Positions 54,419 to 63,380 of a stretch of 64,000 nt of DNA are shown in pieces. How positions within the stretch are numbered: the stretch's first letter is position 1; each line of letters begins with the position of its first letter. The notes under the pieces are model-generated. The model was not told where the DNA came from. It ran no database searches and worked only from the letters and a program-made list of their open reading frames with translations. The DNA comes from G965215045 sp965215045 (lineage in GTDB: Bacteria > Pseudomonadota > Gammaproteobacteria > JABABF01): NCBI GenBank assembly GCA_965215045.1, contig OZ244031.1:1426001-1490000 (forward strand), written 5' to 3'. Both the position numbers and the translations under genes were made by a program.

Positions 54419-54553
54419 TGCTCAATGGGTCGGCTTTCCCCCGGCAAACCGGCCGGAAAAACGGTGAGGGCAAGGGGTGTAATAGAATGCGGGCATGTAT
54501 CTGCGGCATATACCTTGCCGCGGGGTTTTGAGCTGCAGAACGCGGGGGCGGCG

Positions 54554-55120
54554 ATGGGCCGGCGCAACAACCTGATTTGGATCGACTTGGAGATGAGCGG
54601 CCTGGACGTGGACCGGGATCTCATCCTGGAGATCGCGGTGGTGGTCACCGACGAGAAGCTGAAGGTGGTGGCCGAGGGGCCGAACATCGCCATCCACCAG
54701 GCGGACCAGGTGCTGGACAACATGGACGAGTGGAATACCACGCACCACGGGGATTCCGGGCTGACGGAACGGGTGCGCCAGAGCCAGGTGAACGAGGCGG
54801 AGGCCGAGCGGCAGGTGCTGGGGTTTCTGAAGCAGCACGCCGTGATTCACCGTTCGCCAATGTGCGGGAATTCAGTGCATCATGACCGCCTGTTTCTGCG
54901 GAAGTTCATGCCAAAACTGACGTCGTTTTTTCACTATCGCAACCTGGATATCAGCACTGTGAAGGAACTGGTGCGCCGCTGGCACCCGCAGTTGTGGAAA
55001 CAGTGCCAGGACCGGCAGCCACAGCACGTGGCCCTGCAGGACGTGTATGACTCGATCGAGGAATTGCGTTTTTATCGCGAGCATTTCCTGCGCCTACCGG
55101 AGACGCGCACGGCATCCTAA
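54554..55120 (+). CDS. orn: Oligoribonuclease
   Basis: 188 residues. Degrades 2-5-nt RNAs to mononucleotides (essential in E. coli). DEDDh motifs are visible: IWIDLEMSGLD (Asp 11, Glu 13), ILEIAVVVTD, MCGNSVHHDRLFL and NLDISTVKEL, then the His of HVALQDVYDSI. ATG at 54554, by homology. Convergent with queG. Orn normally follows rsgA; here it follows the accessory island. Confidence 0.97.
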   Translation: MGRRNNLIWIDLEMSGLDVDRDLILEIAVVVTDEKLKVVAEGPNIAIHQADQVLDNMDEWNTTHHGDSGLTERVRQSQVNEAEAERQVLGFLKQHAVIHRSPMCGNSVHHDRLFLRKFMPKLTSFFHYRNLDISTVKELVRRWHPQLWKQCQDRQPQHVALQDVYDSIEELRFYREHFLRLPETRTAS

Positions 55121-55131
55121 AAGCGCGGCGG

Positions 55132-55195
55132 CCCCATGCCCAACTGCGCCGGTTCCGTGCCCAACCGCGCCGGCCCCATGCCTGACCGCGGTCCC
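55132..55195. repeat. Degenerate ~21-bp repeats between orn and queG
   Basis: Three related blocks of the type CCCCATGCCCAACTGCGCCGG occur in a row (also CGTGCCCAACCGCGCCGG and CCCCATGCCTGACCGCGG). They lie in the 81-base convergent gap and look like a small imperfect minisatellite. No terminator with a T-run is evident. Confidence 0.55.
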
Positions 55196-55201
55196 CCGTT
55201 C

Positions 55202-56266
55202 TCAAACGCGGCTGACTGCGAGCGTCGCCTTCTTGCCCTTGTGCTGTTCCAGTGCCCAGTGCACGTGTTCCCGCACCAGGGCGGAGGGATCTTCAGAGCG
55301 GGCCTGCAGGGCCTTTTGATTTTCTGCACTGGGCGGCGCATTGCCCAGGGCCACGGCCAGGTTGCGCAGCCAGCACTCGTAGCGCAGGCGGCGCAGGGTG
55401 GAGCCCTCGGTGCGGCGCAGGAATTCTTCTTCGCTCCAGGCGAACAATTCATGCAGCGGTGTCCGGTCCAGGCGTTGGCGGGGCTGGAAATCGGGCTCGG
55501 CGCTGAGCTGTGCGTAGCGGTTCCACGGGCAGACTCTCTGGCATTCGTCGCAACCGAAGATGCGATTGCCGATCAGCGGACGCAGTTCTTCGGGGATGGA
55601 ACCCTTGTATTCGATGGTCAGGTAGGAGATGCAGCGCCGGGCGTCGAGTTCCCCGGGGCCGGTGAAGGCGCGGGTCGGGCACAGGTCCAGGCAGGCGCGG
55701 CAGGTGCCGCACAGGCCGCGCTTCTGGGGTGCATCGACGGGCAGCGGCAGGTCGGTGTAGATGACGCCCAGGAAGAACCAGGAGCCGGCATGCCGGTTGA
55801 TCAGCATGGTGTTTTTGCCGACCCAACCGAGGCCGGCCTTGGCGGCCAGTGCCCGCTCGGGTACGGGCGCGCTGTCGACAAAGGCGCGAAAACGTCCACT
55901 GCCCGCGGCCTCCAGGATGCGCTTGGCGAGCCGGGCGAGCCGCCGGCGCATGAGCTTGTGGTAATCGCGCCCCAGGGCGTAGCGCGAGACGGAGGCGAGT
56001 TCCGGGTCCTGGTCGGCGGGCAGGTATTCCGCCGGCAGGTAATCCATGCGGCAGACGATGGCGCGCGCAACACCGGGAAACAGGAGTTCGGGTCGGCCGC
56101 GCTTGTCGGCGTGGCGCTCCATCCATTCCATTTCGCCGTGGTATCCCTGCGCCAGCCAGTGTTGCAGGCGTTCGCGCCAGTCTTCCAGCGCCACGTCACT
56201 GACGGCGGTCTGCTGAAAGCCCATTTCCCGGGCCCATCCGCGGACTTGTTCTTTGAGTTCCCGCAT
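55202..56266 (-). CDS. queG: Epoxyqueuosine reductase
   Basis: 354 residues. Last step of queuosine synthesis for tRNA wobble positions; cobalamin and two 4Fe-4S clusters. SRYALGRDYHKLMRRRL, FVDSAPVPERALAAKAGLGWVGKNTMLI, CGTCRACLDLCPT and CDECQRVCPWN are hallmark segments. A HEAT-like C-terminal repeat (LRRLRYECWLRNLAVALGN) is present. The ATG is 46 bases from the divergent nnr start. Confidence 0.96.
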   Translation of the reverse strand: MRELKEQVRGWAREMGFQQTAVSDVALEDWRERLQHWLAQGYHGEMEWMERHADKRGRPELLFPGVARAIVCRMDYLPAEYLPADQDPELASVSRYALGRDYHKLMRRRLARLAKRILEAAGSGRFRAFVDSAPVPERALAAKAGLGWVGKNTMLINRHAGSWFFLGVIYTDLPLPVDAPQKRGLCGTCRACLDLCPTRAFTGPGELDARRCISYLTIEYKGSIPEELRPLIGNRIFGCDECQRVCPWNRYAQLSAEPDFQPRQRLDRTPLHELFAWSEEEFLRRTEGSTLRRLRYECWLRNLAVALGNAPPSAENQKALQARSEDPSALVREHVHWALEQHKGKKATLAVSRV

Positions 56267-56275
56267 GAATCCAGT

Positions 56276-56284
56276 TGTTATAAT
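56276..56284 (+). promoter_or_regulatory. Extended -10 promoter of the nnr-tsaE-amiB-mutL-miaA operon
   Basis: TGTTATAAT, a perfect extended -10 element, about 29 bases before the nnr ATG at 56313. TTGAGT lies 20 bases further upstream, slightly too far for a good -35. It fits the short queG/nnr divergent gap. Confidence 0.5.
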
Positions 56285-56312
56285 GCGTCTCCATTGCGCA
56301 TTCTAAGCTCGC

Positions 56313-57875
56313 ATGCGGACCGAGTCCCGCGCGGTGCTTCGCCCGATGGTTCAATCTCAAAACTCTGCATTGCCTGTTTCGCTCTATCGCGCTGAACAGG
56401 TGCGGCAGTTGGACCGGATCGCCGGCCAGGAGTTCGGCATTCCCGGCATTCGCCTGATGTTGCGCGCCGGGCGCGCGGCCGCCGAACTGCTGCGCACACT
56501 GGAGGTGCCGCGCAAGCGGGTCCTGGTGCTGTGCGGTGCCGGCAACAATGGCGGCGACGGCCTGGTGCTGGCGGCCCGGTTGCAGCAGCGCGGCAGCCGG
56601 GTGCAGGTTGCCTGTCTCAAGTCACCCGCGGAATTGCAGGGTGACGCCGCCTTGGCCCGGGACTACGCCCTGGAGCAGGGGACGCCCCTGCTCTCCCTTG
56701 CGGAGCTCAACCCGGATGACCAGGACCTGCTGGTCGATGCGCTGTTGGGCACCGGGTTCCAGGGCGCATTGCGTAAGGAGTACTTGGACGCCATCGGGCA
56801 ACTGAATGCGGCACACGCCCCGGTGCTGTCGCTGGACCTGCCCTCGGGACTGGATGCAGACACCGGCACGGTGGCGGAAACCGCGGTGCGGGCCCGTTGG
56901 ACCATGAGCTTCGGCGCCCTCAAGTGCGGGTTGTTTACCGGTGTCGGCCCGGAGTATGCGGGCGCAATTTACTGTGATGCGCTGGGCATTCCCGCCGCCG
57001 CACTGCAGGGGCTGGCCCCGGTGGCGCAGCGGCTGGTGCCGGGACGCACCCTGGACTTGCTGCCGCCCCGTCCGCGCCATGCGCACAAGGGAGACTTCGG
57101 CCACGTGCTGGTCATCGGCGGCAATCCCGGCATGTCGGGGGCGGTGCTGCTGGCGGGACAGGCGGCGTTGCGCTGCGGTGCGGGGCTGGTCTCGGTGGCG
57201 ACGCACCCGGAACATGCGCCCTGGCTCTCGGTGCACTGCCCGGAACTGATGGTGCACGGCATCGCCTCGGGGCCGGACATTGACGGGCTGTTGCAACGCG
57301 CCACGGTGCTGGTGGTCGGCCCGGGCCTGGGGCGCAATGCCTGGGCGGAGCAGATGTTGCAGCAGGCGCGCGATGCGGGGATGCCGACGGTGTGGGATGC
57401 CGACGCCCTGCGTATGCTGTGTGCGATGCACGAGGGCGCACTGCACGAGGGCTGTGTGCTGACGCCGCACCCGGGCGAGGCGGCGGCCTTGCTGGGTATG
57501 GACAAGGAGGTGGTGCAGGCGAATCGTTTTGCGTCGGCGACGGAGCTCAGCCGGCGCTTCGGGGCGGTGGCGGTGCTCAAGGGGGCGGGCACGCTGGTCT
57601 GTGATGGCGAGCGGACTTTTGTCTGTGAGCCTGGCAACCCGGGCATGGCCACGGGTGGTATGGGCGATGTGCTGAGCGGGGTCATCGGTGCCCTGCTGGC
57701 CCAGGGCTGTGCACCGCTGCAGGCCGCCTGCCTGGGTGTCTGGGCGCATGCCTGTGCCGGCGATGAGGCGGCCCGGGACGGGGAGCGGGGTCTGCTCGCC
57801 TCTGACCTGTTCGCCGGTTTGCGCCGGGTGCTCAACGGTCCGGGCCGGGATTCCACGGGGGGGCGCGACTCGTGA
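56313..57875 (+). CDS. nnr: Bifunctional NAD(P)H-hydrate epimerase/dehydratase
   Basis: 520 residues. Repairs hydrated NAD(P)H. The N-terminal epimerase domain shows LVLCGAGNNGGDGLVLAARL and SLDLPSGLDADTGTV. The C-terminal ADP-dependent dehydratase (ribokinase-like) shows HKGDFGHVLVIGGNPGMSGA, LTPHPGEAA and GMATGGMGDVLSG. The start could also be the ATG at 56346 (MVQSQNS); neither has a strong ribosome site, and the longer one fits the mapped -10. Its stop overlaps the tsaE GTG. Confidence 0.94.
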   Translation: MRTESRAVLRPMVQSQNSALPVSLYRAEQVRQLDRIAGQEFGIPGIRLMLRAGRAAAELLRTLEVPRKRVLVLCGAGNNGGDGLVLAARLQQRGSRVQVACLKSPAELQGDAALARDYALEQGTPLLSLAELNPDDQDLLVDALLGTGFQGALRKEYLDAIGQLNAAHAPVLSLDLPSGLDADTGTVAETAVRARWTMSFGALKCGLFTGVGPEYAGAIYCDALGIPAAALQGLAPVAQRLVPGRTLDLLPPRPRHAHKGDFGHVLVIGGNPGMSGAVLLAGQAALRCGAGLVSVATHPEHAPWLSVHCPELMVHGIASGPDIDGLLQRATVLVVGPGLGRNAWAEQMLQQARDAGMPTVWDADALRMLCAMHEGALHEGCVLTPHPGEAAALLGMDKEVVQANRFASATELSRRFGAVAVLKGAGTLVCDGERTFVCEPGNPGMATGGMGDVLSGVIGALLAQGCAPLQAACLGVWAHACAGDEAARDGERGLLASDLFAGLRRVLNGPGRDSTGGRDS

Positions 57876-58354
57876 GCGCCCTGGAGGGAAAAATTTTCTT
57901 GCCCGCCGCGGAGGACACGCTGGACTGCGGGGCGCACCTGGGAGCGGCCAGCGGCTGCCGGGGAGTGCTGTTTCTGCAGGGTGCCCTGGGTGCGGGCAAG
58001 ACCACGCTGTGCCGCGGGATACTGCGCGGGTTGGGATACCCGGGGGTGGTGCGCAGTCCGACGTACACCCTGGTGGAGGCCTACACACTGGAGGCGGGGG
58101 AGGTGTTGCACTTGGACCTGTATCGCCTGGAGGAGGGGGCGGAGTTGGAGGACATCGGCATTCGCGATTACCTGGGTCGGCCCGCGCTGTACCTGGTGGA
58201 GTGGCCCGAGCGCGCCGCCGGCTTTCTGCCATCGCCCGACCTGCAGTTGCAGCTGCTCTGGGAAGGGGAGGGCCGGCGCCTGCAATGGACGGCGGGCAGC
58301 GCACACGGCCAGGTGCTGGCCGGGGCCTTGCCCGCCCGCCTGGTGCAGGCGTGA
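57872..58354 (+). CDS. tsaE: tRNA threonylcarbamoyladenosine ATPase TsaE
   Basis: 160 residues. ATPase of the TsaBDE complex for t6A37. Walker A is GALGAGKTTL (37-46); SPTYTLVEAY and LHLDLYRLE (family-specific, Asp) are present, then YLVEWPERA. GTG start, GTGA overlap with nnr. Downstream amidase gene follows. Confidence 0.95.
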   Translation: MSALEGKIFLPAAEDTLDCGAHLGAASGCRGVLFLQGALGAGKTTLCRGILRGLGYPGVVRSPTYTLVEAYTLEAGEVLHLDLYRLEEGAELEDIGIRDYLGRPALYLVEWPERAAGFLPSPDLQLQLLWEGEGRRLQWTAGSAHGQVLAGALPARLVQA

Positions 58355-58374
58355 GACGGCCCGGGAACGTTTTC

Positions 58375-59766
58375 ATGCGTAAGGTGCGCGAACTCCTCTA
58401 CAGGCGGTCCGGGGTATACACGGGCACCCTGTTCTTTTGCCTCGCCCTGTACTGGCCGGCCCCGGTGGTACAGGCGGCGGAGAGCATTGACAAGATGCGC
58501 CTGTGGCGCTCGCCAGAGCGCACGCGCCTGGTCTTTGACCTGAGCGGTGCCCCGGACTACAAGCTCGAAACCCGGCGGCGCGGCAAGCGTATCGAAGTGC
58601 ATTTTTCCGGGATGGAGACGCGCGCGGACCCCTCGGTGCTCGATTTCAGCGGCACGCCCATTCAAAACCTGTTCCTGGAGCGTCGCGCACCGGGGCACTT
58701 GTACCTGAACCTGGCACTGTCCCGGGCGGTGCGCCCGCGGCACTTTGTGCTGCCTCCCAACCCGCCGTATGGCCATCGCCTGGTGCTGGACCTCTACGAC
58801 CACACTCCGCGGGTGCCCATTCCGGTCAAGACGGTCAGCGACCGGGCCGGCAAGCGGGATATCATCATCGCGGTGGACGCCGGCCATGGCGGCGATGACC
58901 CGGGAGCGGTGAGTGTCGACGGGGTGCAGGAGAAGGACCTGGTGCTGAGCATGGCGCGCGAACTCAAGCGGCAGTTGGGGCAACTCGCGGGCTTCAGTGC
59001 CTACCTGGTGCGCGACGGCGACTACTACGTCAGTCTCGGGGAACGGCGCGAGCGGGCGCGGCGCATGAAGGCGCACCTTTTGCTCTCGCTGCATGCCGAT
59101 GCTTTTAACAGTCCCCAGGCGCACGGTTCCTCGGTCTACGCCCTGTCCCTGGAGGGTTCGACCAGCGCGGAGGCGCAGTTCCTGGCCGAGCGCGGCAACA
59201 AGGCGGACCTGATGGGCGGCGTCGACCTGGAGGCGGCCAGCAAGCGCAATCCTTACCTGGCTGCCACGCTGCTGGACCTGGCGATCAACAGCGGCACCCT
59301 GGTCAGTGCCCTGGAACTGGGAGATCGTCTGCTGGCGACCATGAAACGGGTCAGCCACCTGCACAAGCCCGAGGTGGAGCGCGCCGCCTTTGCGGTGCTG
59401 AAGTCGCCCGACGTGCCTTCGCTGCTGATCGAAAGCGGTTTCATCTCCAACCCGCGGGACTTGCAGAACCTGGTGGACGCCGGTTACCGGCGGGCACTGG
59501 TCCGGGCGATCGTCGCCGGGGTGCACGAGTATTTCGTCGACAATCCGCCGGCGGGAACCCTGCTCGCCTGGCAGCGGGAACACCCGCAGAGCAACCTGGA
59601 GTACATCATTCAAAAAGGGGATACACTGTGGGAAATTGCCAGAGACCACGGGGTCAGTGTGAAAAGTATCCTGGAACTGAACACGAGAAAGGATGCCGGC
59701 ATCCGGGTGGGTGAGTGCCTGCTGATTCCCCGTGCGACCCGCGCCCGGGAGCGGGCGAAACCATGA
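58375..59766 (+). CDS. amiB: N-acetylmuramoyl-L-alanine amidase (AmiB-type, AMIN-amidase-LysM)
   Basis: 463 residues. Periplasmic enzyme that splits septal peptidoglycan. An N-terminal signal sequence (about 15-37), an AMIN septal-targeting domain (about 40-130), the zinc amidase (IIAVDAGHGGDDPGA; LLIESGFISN) and a C-terminal LysM (YIIQKGDTLWEIARDHGVS) are in order. The ATG at 58375 was used; a GTG at 58351 overlapping the tsaE stop is an alternative start. The stop overlaps the mutL ATG. Confidence 0.94.
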   Translation: MRKVRELLYRRSGVYTGTLFFCLALYWPAPVVQAAESIDKMRLWRSPERTRLVFDLSGAPDYKLETRRRGKRIEVHFSGMETRADPSVLDFSGTPIQNLFLERRAPGHLYLNLALSRAVRPRHFVLPPNPPYGHRLVLDLYDHTPRVPIPVKTVSDRAGKRDIIIAVDAGHGGDDPGAVSVDGVQEKDLVLSMARELKRQLGQLAGFSAYLVRDGDYYVSLGERRERARRMKAHLLLSLHADAFNSPQAHGSSVYALSLEGSTSAEAQFLAERGNKADLMGGVDLEAASKRNPYLAATLLDLAINSGTLVSALELGDRLLATMKRVSHLHKPEVERAAFAVLKSPDVPSLLIESGFISNPRDLQNLVDAGYRRALVRAIVAGVHEYFVDNPPAGTLLAWQREHPQSNLEYIIQKGDTLWEIARDHGVSVKSILELNTRKDAGIRVGECLLIPRATRARERAKP

Positions 59767-61664
59767 GTCGCATCAACCAGTTGGCGCCGCAACTGGCGAA
59801 CCAGATCGCCGCCGGCGAGGTGGTGGAACGCCCGGCATCGGTGGTCAAGGAATTGCTGGAAAACAGCCTGGATGCGGGTGCCCGCACGGTGGAGGTCGAC
59901 ATCGAGAAGGGCGGGGTCGGGCTGGTGCGGGTGCGCGATGACGGTGCCGGCATTCACCGCGATGACCTGGCCCTGGCGCTGGACCGCCACTCGACCAGCA
60001 AGATCGCCACGGCTGAAGACCTGGAGGCGGTGGCGAGCCTGGGATTTCGCGGCGAGGCACTGGCGAGCATTGTCTCGGTGTCGCGGCTTAAGATCAGTTC
60101 GCGCACGGAGGATGCGGACAGCGGTTGGTGCATCGAGACCGAGGGCGGAATAGACCAGCCGAAGCCGCGTCCGGCGGCGCACCCGGCGGGCACCACGGTC
60201 GAGGTGCGCGAGCTGTTTTTCAATACGCCGGCGCGTCGGCGTTTCCTGCGCACCGAGAAAACCGAGTTCCGGCACTGTGAAAACGTGGTGCGCGGCCTGG
60301 CACTGGGGCGGTTTTCCAGTGCCTTCACCCTGAACCGGGATGGGCGCAAGGTGTTCAAAAGTCCGGTCTGTAAAGACCGCGAGTCCCGCGCGCGCCGGGT
60401 CGGTGCGGTGTGCGGCAAGCCCTTCCTGGAGAACGCGGTCCCCGTGGAGGCCGCAGACGGGGACCTGCAGTTGTGGGGTTGGGTGGCGCAGCCGACCTTT
60501 TCCCGCTCGCAGCCTGACGTGCAGTACCTGTTCGTCAACGGCCGTCACGTGCGCGACCGGCAACTGGCGCACGCGGTGCGGCAGGCCTACCGCGATGTCT
60601 TGTACCAGAACCGGCACCCGGCCTTTGTGCTCTACCTGGAGTTGCCGCCGGCGGAGGTCGATGTCAATGTCCATCCGACCAAGGCCGAGGTGCGTTTCCG
60701 CGACGGGCGGCGGGTGCATGATTTCGTGCTGCACGCACTGCACCGGACCATCGCCGAATTGCGCCCGGACACGCAACCCTCGCCGGCAGCGGTTTCCCTG
60801 CCGCCGCAAGCGGCGGGAGGGACTGCCGGTGGTGCCGACTCTCACACGGGGGCACTCAAACTGCAGCGTCCCGCGGCGTCTTCTGCCAACCGCGCCCGCT
60901 GGACGCAATTTGCCGCGGCGATGAGCGGGGAGACGCCGCCGGCGACGGCCCGCGCGGCCACGGGCGGTGCGGCACCCGGTGCGAAATCGGACGCGGCGAT
61001 GCGAGAGCTGCGCGAAGACGGCATCCCCCCGGCCGCTGCTGTGCCATCCGCCGGGGAGGTACAGGAGGCGGATACTTCTCCGCCGCCGCTGGGCTATGCG
61101 CTGGCGCAACTCAAGGGGGTGTATATCCTGGCGGAGAACGCCGCGGGCCTGGTGCTGGTGGACATGCACGCCGCCCACGAGCGCATTGTCTACGAGGGTC
61201 TGAAAAGCGCGCGCGACGCCGGCGGGATCCAGGCGCAGGCACTGTTGCTGCCGCGGCAGATCCGGGTGAGCCGCGCCGAGGCCGATTGCGTGGAAGAACA
61301 CGGCGATGTGTTCGCCGGGCTGGGTTTCGAACTTTCCCGCAGCGGAGAGGAATCCCTGCTGGTACGCCAGGTGCCGGCATTGCTGGCAGAGGCGGACATC
61401 GAGCAGCTGGTGCGCGACGTGACCAGCGACCTGCAGGAGTTTGCGGACAGCACCCGCATCCGCGATGCGATGGACGAGTTGTTGTCTTCCATGGCCTGCC
61501 ACGGCGCGGTGCGCGCCAACCGCGAACTCAATATCACGCAGATGAACGACCTGCTGCGCGACATGGAGCGCGTCGAACGCAGCGGGCAGTGCAACCACGG
61601 GCGCCCGACCTGGGTGCAGTACAACCTGGCGGAACTGGACCGCCTGTTCCTGCGCGGGCGCTGA
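59763..61664 (+). CDS. mutL: DNA mismatch repair protein MutL
   Basis: 633 residues. GHKL ATPase: IAAGEVVERPASVVKELLENSLDAGA, DDGAGI and GFRGEALASI. A Pro/Ala-rich linker (about 345-450) leads to the C-terminal domain. This contains DMHAAHERIVYE, matching the DQHA(x2)E(x4)E endonuclease motif with Met for Gln, as well as ACHGAVRAN and CNHGRP. So this is the endonuclease-type MutL and mismatch repair here need not rely on MutH. ATG overlaps the amiB stop (ATGA). Confidence 0.97.
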   Translation: MSRINQLAPQLANQIAAGEVVERPASVVKELLENSLDAGARTVEVDIEKGGVGLVRVRDDGAGIHRDDLALALDRHSTSKIATAEDLEAVASLGFRGEALASIVSVSRLKISSRTEDADSGWCIETEGGIDQPKPRPAAHPAGTTVEVRELFFNTPARRRFLRTEKTEFRHCENVVRGLALGRFSSAFTLNRDGRKVFKSPVCKDRESRARRVGAVCGKPFLENAVPVEAADGDLQLWGWVAQPTFSRSQPDVQYLFVNGRHVRDRQLAHAVRQAYRDVLYQNRHPAFVLYLELPPAEVDVNVHPTKAEVRFRDGRRVHDFVLHALHRTIAELRPDTQPSPAAVSLPPQAAGGTAGGADSHTGALKLQRPAASSANRARWTQFAAAMSGETPPATARAATGGAAPGAKSDAAMRELREDGIPPAAAVPSAGEVQEADTSPPPLGYALAQLKGVYILAENAAGLVLVDMHAAHERIVYEGLKSARDAGGIQAQALLLPRQIRVSRAEADCVEEHGDVFAGLGFELSRSGEESLLVRQVPALLAEADIEQLVRDVTSDLQEFADSTRIRDAMDELLSSMACHGAVRANRELNITQMNDLLRDMERVERSGQCNHGRPTWVQYNLAELDRLFLRGR

Positions 61665-61692
61665 GGCGTCCGCACGCCCGGGCCGCACCGTC

Positions 61693-62622
61693 GTGTCCGC
61701 GCCGGTTGTGCTCCTGATGGGGCCCACCGCCTGCGGGAAATCCGAACTCGGCATCCGCCTGTGCGAGGAATTCTCCTGCGAGCTGGTCAGCGTCGACTCC
61801 GTGATGGTCTATCGTGGCCTGGACATCGGCACGGCCAAACCCTCCCGCGCCCTGCGGCGCAGGATTCCCCATCACCTGGTCGATATCCGCGACCCCTGGG
61901 AGGGGTATTCGGCGGCGGATTTCTGCGCCGACGCGCGGGCGCAAATCACTGCGATTCACGCCCGCGGGCGCACGCCGCTGCTGGCGGGCGGGACGATGCT
62001 GTATTTTCATTCCCTGTTGTTCGGGCTCTCCGAACTGCCGCCGGCGGATGAGCAACTGCGCGCGGTGATCGACCGGGAGGCGGAGCAGCACGGCTGGGAG
62101 TTCCTGCACCGGGAATTGCAGCGGGTGGACCCGGAAAGTGCTGCGCGCATTCATCCGCGCCACAACCGCCGTCTGCAGCGGGCCCTGGAAGTGTACCGGC
62201 TCACGGGCATTCCGCCCAGTGCACTGCGCAATCGACGCCGGGGCGGCCTGCAGGACGATGATTTCCGGCTGTTGCAATGTGCCCTGCTGCCGCCACCGGC
62301 CGCCGAGTACCGCACGCGCCTTGCGGGGCGCTTTCTCTCCATGCTGGAGCGGGGCCTGGCAGGGGAGGTGCAGGCCCTGGCGGCGATGCGTGAGCCCGCT
62401 CCCGTGCATTCGGTGCGCGCTGCGGTCGGTTATCGCCAGGTCTGGGATTGGCTGGAACAGGGCGGTGCCCGCGAGGAGATGGTCCGGCGCGCCGTCGGTG
62501 CCACCCATACCCTGGCGCGCCGCCAGATGAACTGGTTGCGCCGCTGGGAGGACCTGCACACCTTCGTCCCGGGGGCGCAGGATGCGGTTCCCCGGCAACT
62601 GCAGGCCTTCCTGGCCGGCTGA
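61693..62622 (+). CDS. miaA: tRNA dimethylallyltransferase
   Basis: 309 residues. Adds dimethylallyl to A37 of tRNAs reading UNN codons. P-loop GPTACGKSE, then the catalytic DSVMVYRGLDIGTAKPS and HHLVDIRDPWEGYSAADF, and RRLQRALEVYRLTG. GTG start at 61693 (no ATG fits). The next gene is the first hfq-like gene, as in E. coli (miaA-hfq-hflX), but after a long 443-base gap. Confidence 0.95.
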   Translation: MSAPVVLLMGPTACGKSELGIRLCEEFSCELVSVDSVMVYRGLDIGTAKPSRALRRRIPHHLVDIRDPWEGYSAADFCADARAQITAIHARGRTPLLAGGTMLYFHSLLFGLSELPPADEQLRAVIDREAEQHGWEFLHRELQRVDPESAARIHPRHNRRLQRALEVYRLTGIPPSALRNRRRGGLQDDDFRLLQCALLPPPAAEYRTRLAGRFLSMLERGLAGEVQALAAMREPAPVHSVRAAVGYRQVWDWLEQGGAREEMVRRAVGATHTLARRQMNWLRRWEDLHTFVPGAQDAVPRQLQAFLAG

Positions 62623-63065
62623 GGAGCCGAACGCAGCACCAGGTGCTTCGCAGCAACTGGCAGCCGGGGTGTCGGCACGGCTGTTCCGGGGTGGATTTGC
62701 ACCGGGTGGCCGACGGGACTTGCACAAATGTCCCCGATGTGCATTAATCTCATTGACTGATGGGGCGGCGGATGAAAATGCCCCCCGTATGTGAAAAAAG
62801 GGTGAGAGGAGGTAAAAAGGTGGCTGCGCTGCATATAGAGATTGAGAGGGGGAAGCAAGATATTTCACGGAGTGTCGCAATGAAAAGTGGTGAGAGACGA
62901 ATGGAAGAGGGGGAATAAGAGGGGGAATCAAAGGGTATAGAGCAGAAAGAGGGATACAATGCACGCCAGAGGAGAGGGGGGAGAACAGGACCCGACACGG
63001 GGCCCTACGGCATCGCTTAAAAAAATTGCAGACCGATTCGCCCGGGGCATCGCACTGAGTTGATC
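62623..63065. other. Long purine-rich gap between miaA and the hfq-like pair
   Basis: 443 bases without a gene. The first 150 bases hold small hairpins (GGGAC/GTCCC around 62718; GGGGC/GCCCC around 62763-62785). From about 62790 to 62985 the plus strand is mostly A and G, including a perfect 12-bp tandem repeat AAGAGGGGGAAT (62905-62928). TTGCAC-N17-ATTAAT near 62720-62750 is a weak promoter candidate. A promoter, leader or sRNA for hfq may be here, but nothing is proven. Confidence 0.4.
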
Positions 63066-63380
63066 ATGCAGACCGCCCCGTCTCTACCCGACGTCCACGA
63101 GGCATTCCTGGATGGCTTGTGCAAGCAGCGCACCCCGGTGACGATTTACCTGGTCAACGGCGTCCGGATCACGGGTGAGATCGACAAGTTTGACCAGACT
63201 TCCATCGTCCTGCGCAGCCAGCATGCCCCGCAGTACGACGTGTCGTCCGAGATCGGCACGTCGCGCAAAAGAATTATTTTCAAACATGTCATCTCCACCG
63301 TGCTGGCACAAGACGATGCAGAGCACGCAGAGGAGTATTCAATGTCCTATCGAAAAAATCATCGGAGCATAAGACCATGA
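63066..63380 (+). CDS. hfq: Hfq-like RNA chaperone, copy 1 (with loop insertion)
   Basis: 104 residues. Core pattern VTIYLVNGVRITGEIDKFDQTSIVL...IIFKHVISTV matches Hfq Sm1 and Sm2. Relative to E. coli Hfq: Gln 8 is replaced (His/Glu region), Gln 41 is kept (FDQ), Phe 42 is Thr, and the YKH motif is FKH. About 14 extra residues sit between the third and fourth beta strands. The C-terminus is short (25 residues). ATG at 63066 (TTG at 63060 is weaker). Stop overlaps the second copy (ATGA). Confidence 0.85.
   Translation: MQTAPSLPDVHEAFLDGLCKQRTPVTIYLVNGVRITGEIDKFDQTSIVLRSQHAPQYDVSSEIGTSRKRIIFKHVISTVLAQDDAEHAEEYSMSYRKNHRSIRP

Noticed and set aside
59610..61754. 714-codon minus-strand open frame across mutL
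   Set aside because: Antisense of mutL with its GHKL and endonuclease motifs; Ala/Arg-rich noise.
62750..62998. Minus-strand 82-codon frame in the miaA-hfq gap
   Set aside because: It is the complement of a purine-rich stretch (Ser/Pro/Leu-rich peptide), with no ribosome site or homology.
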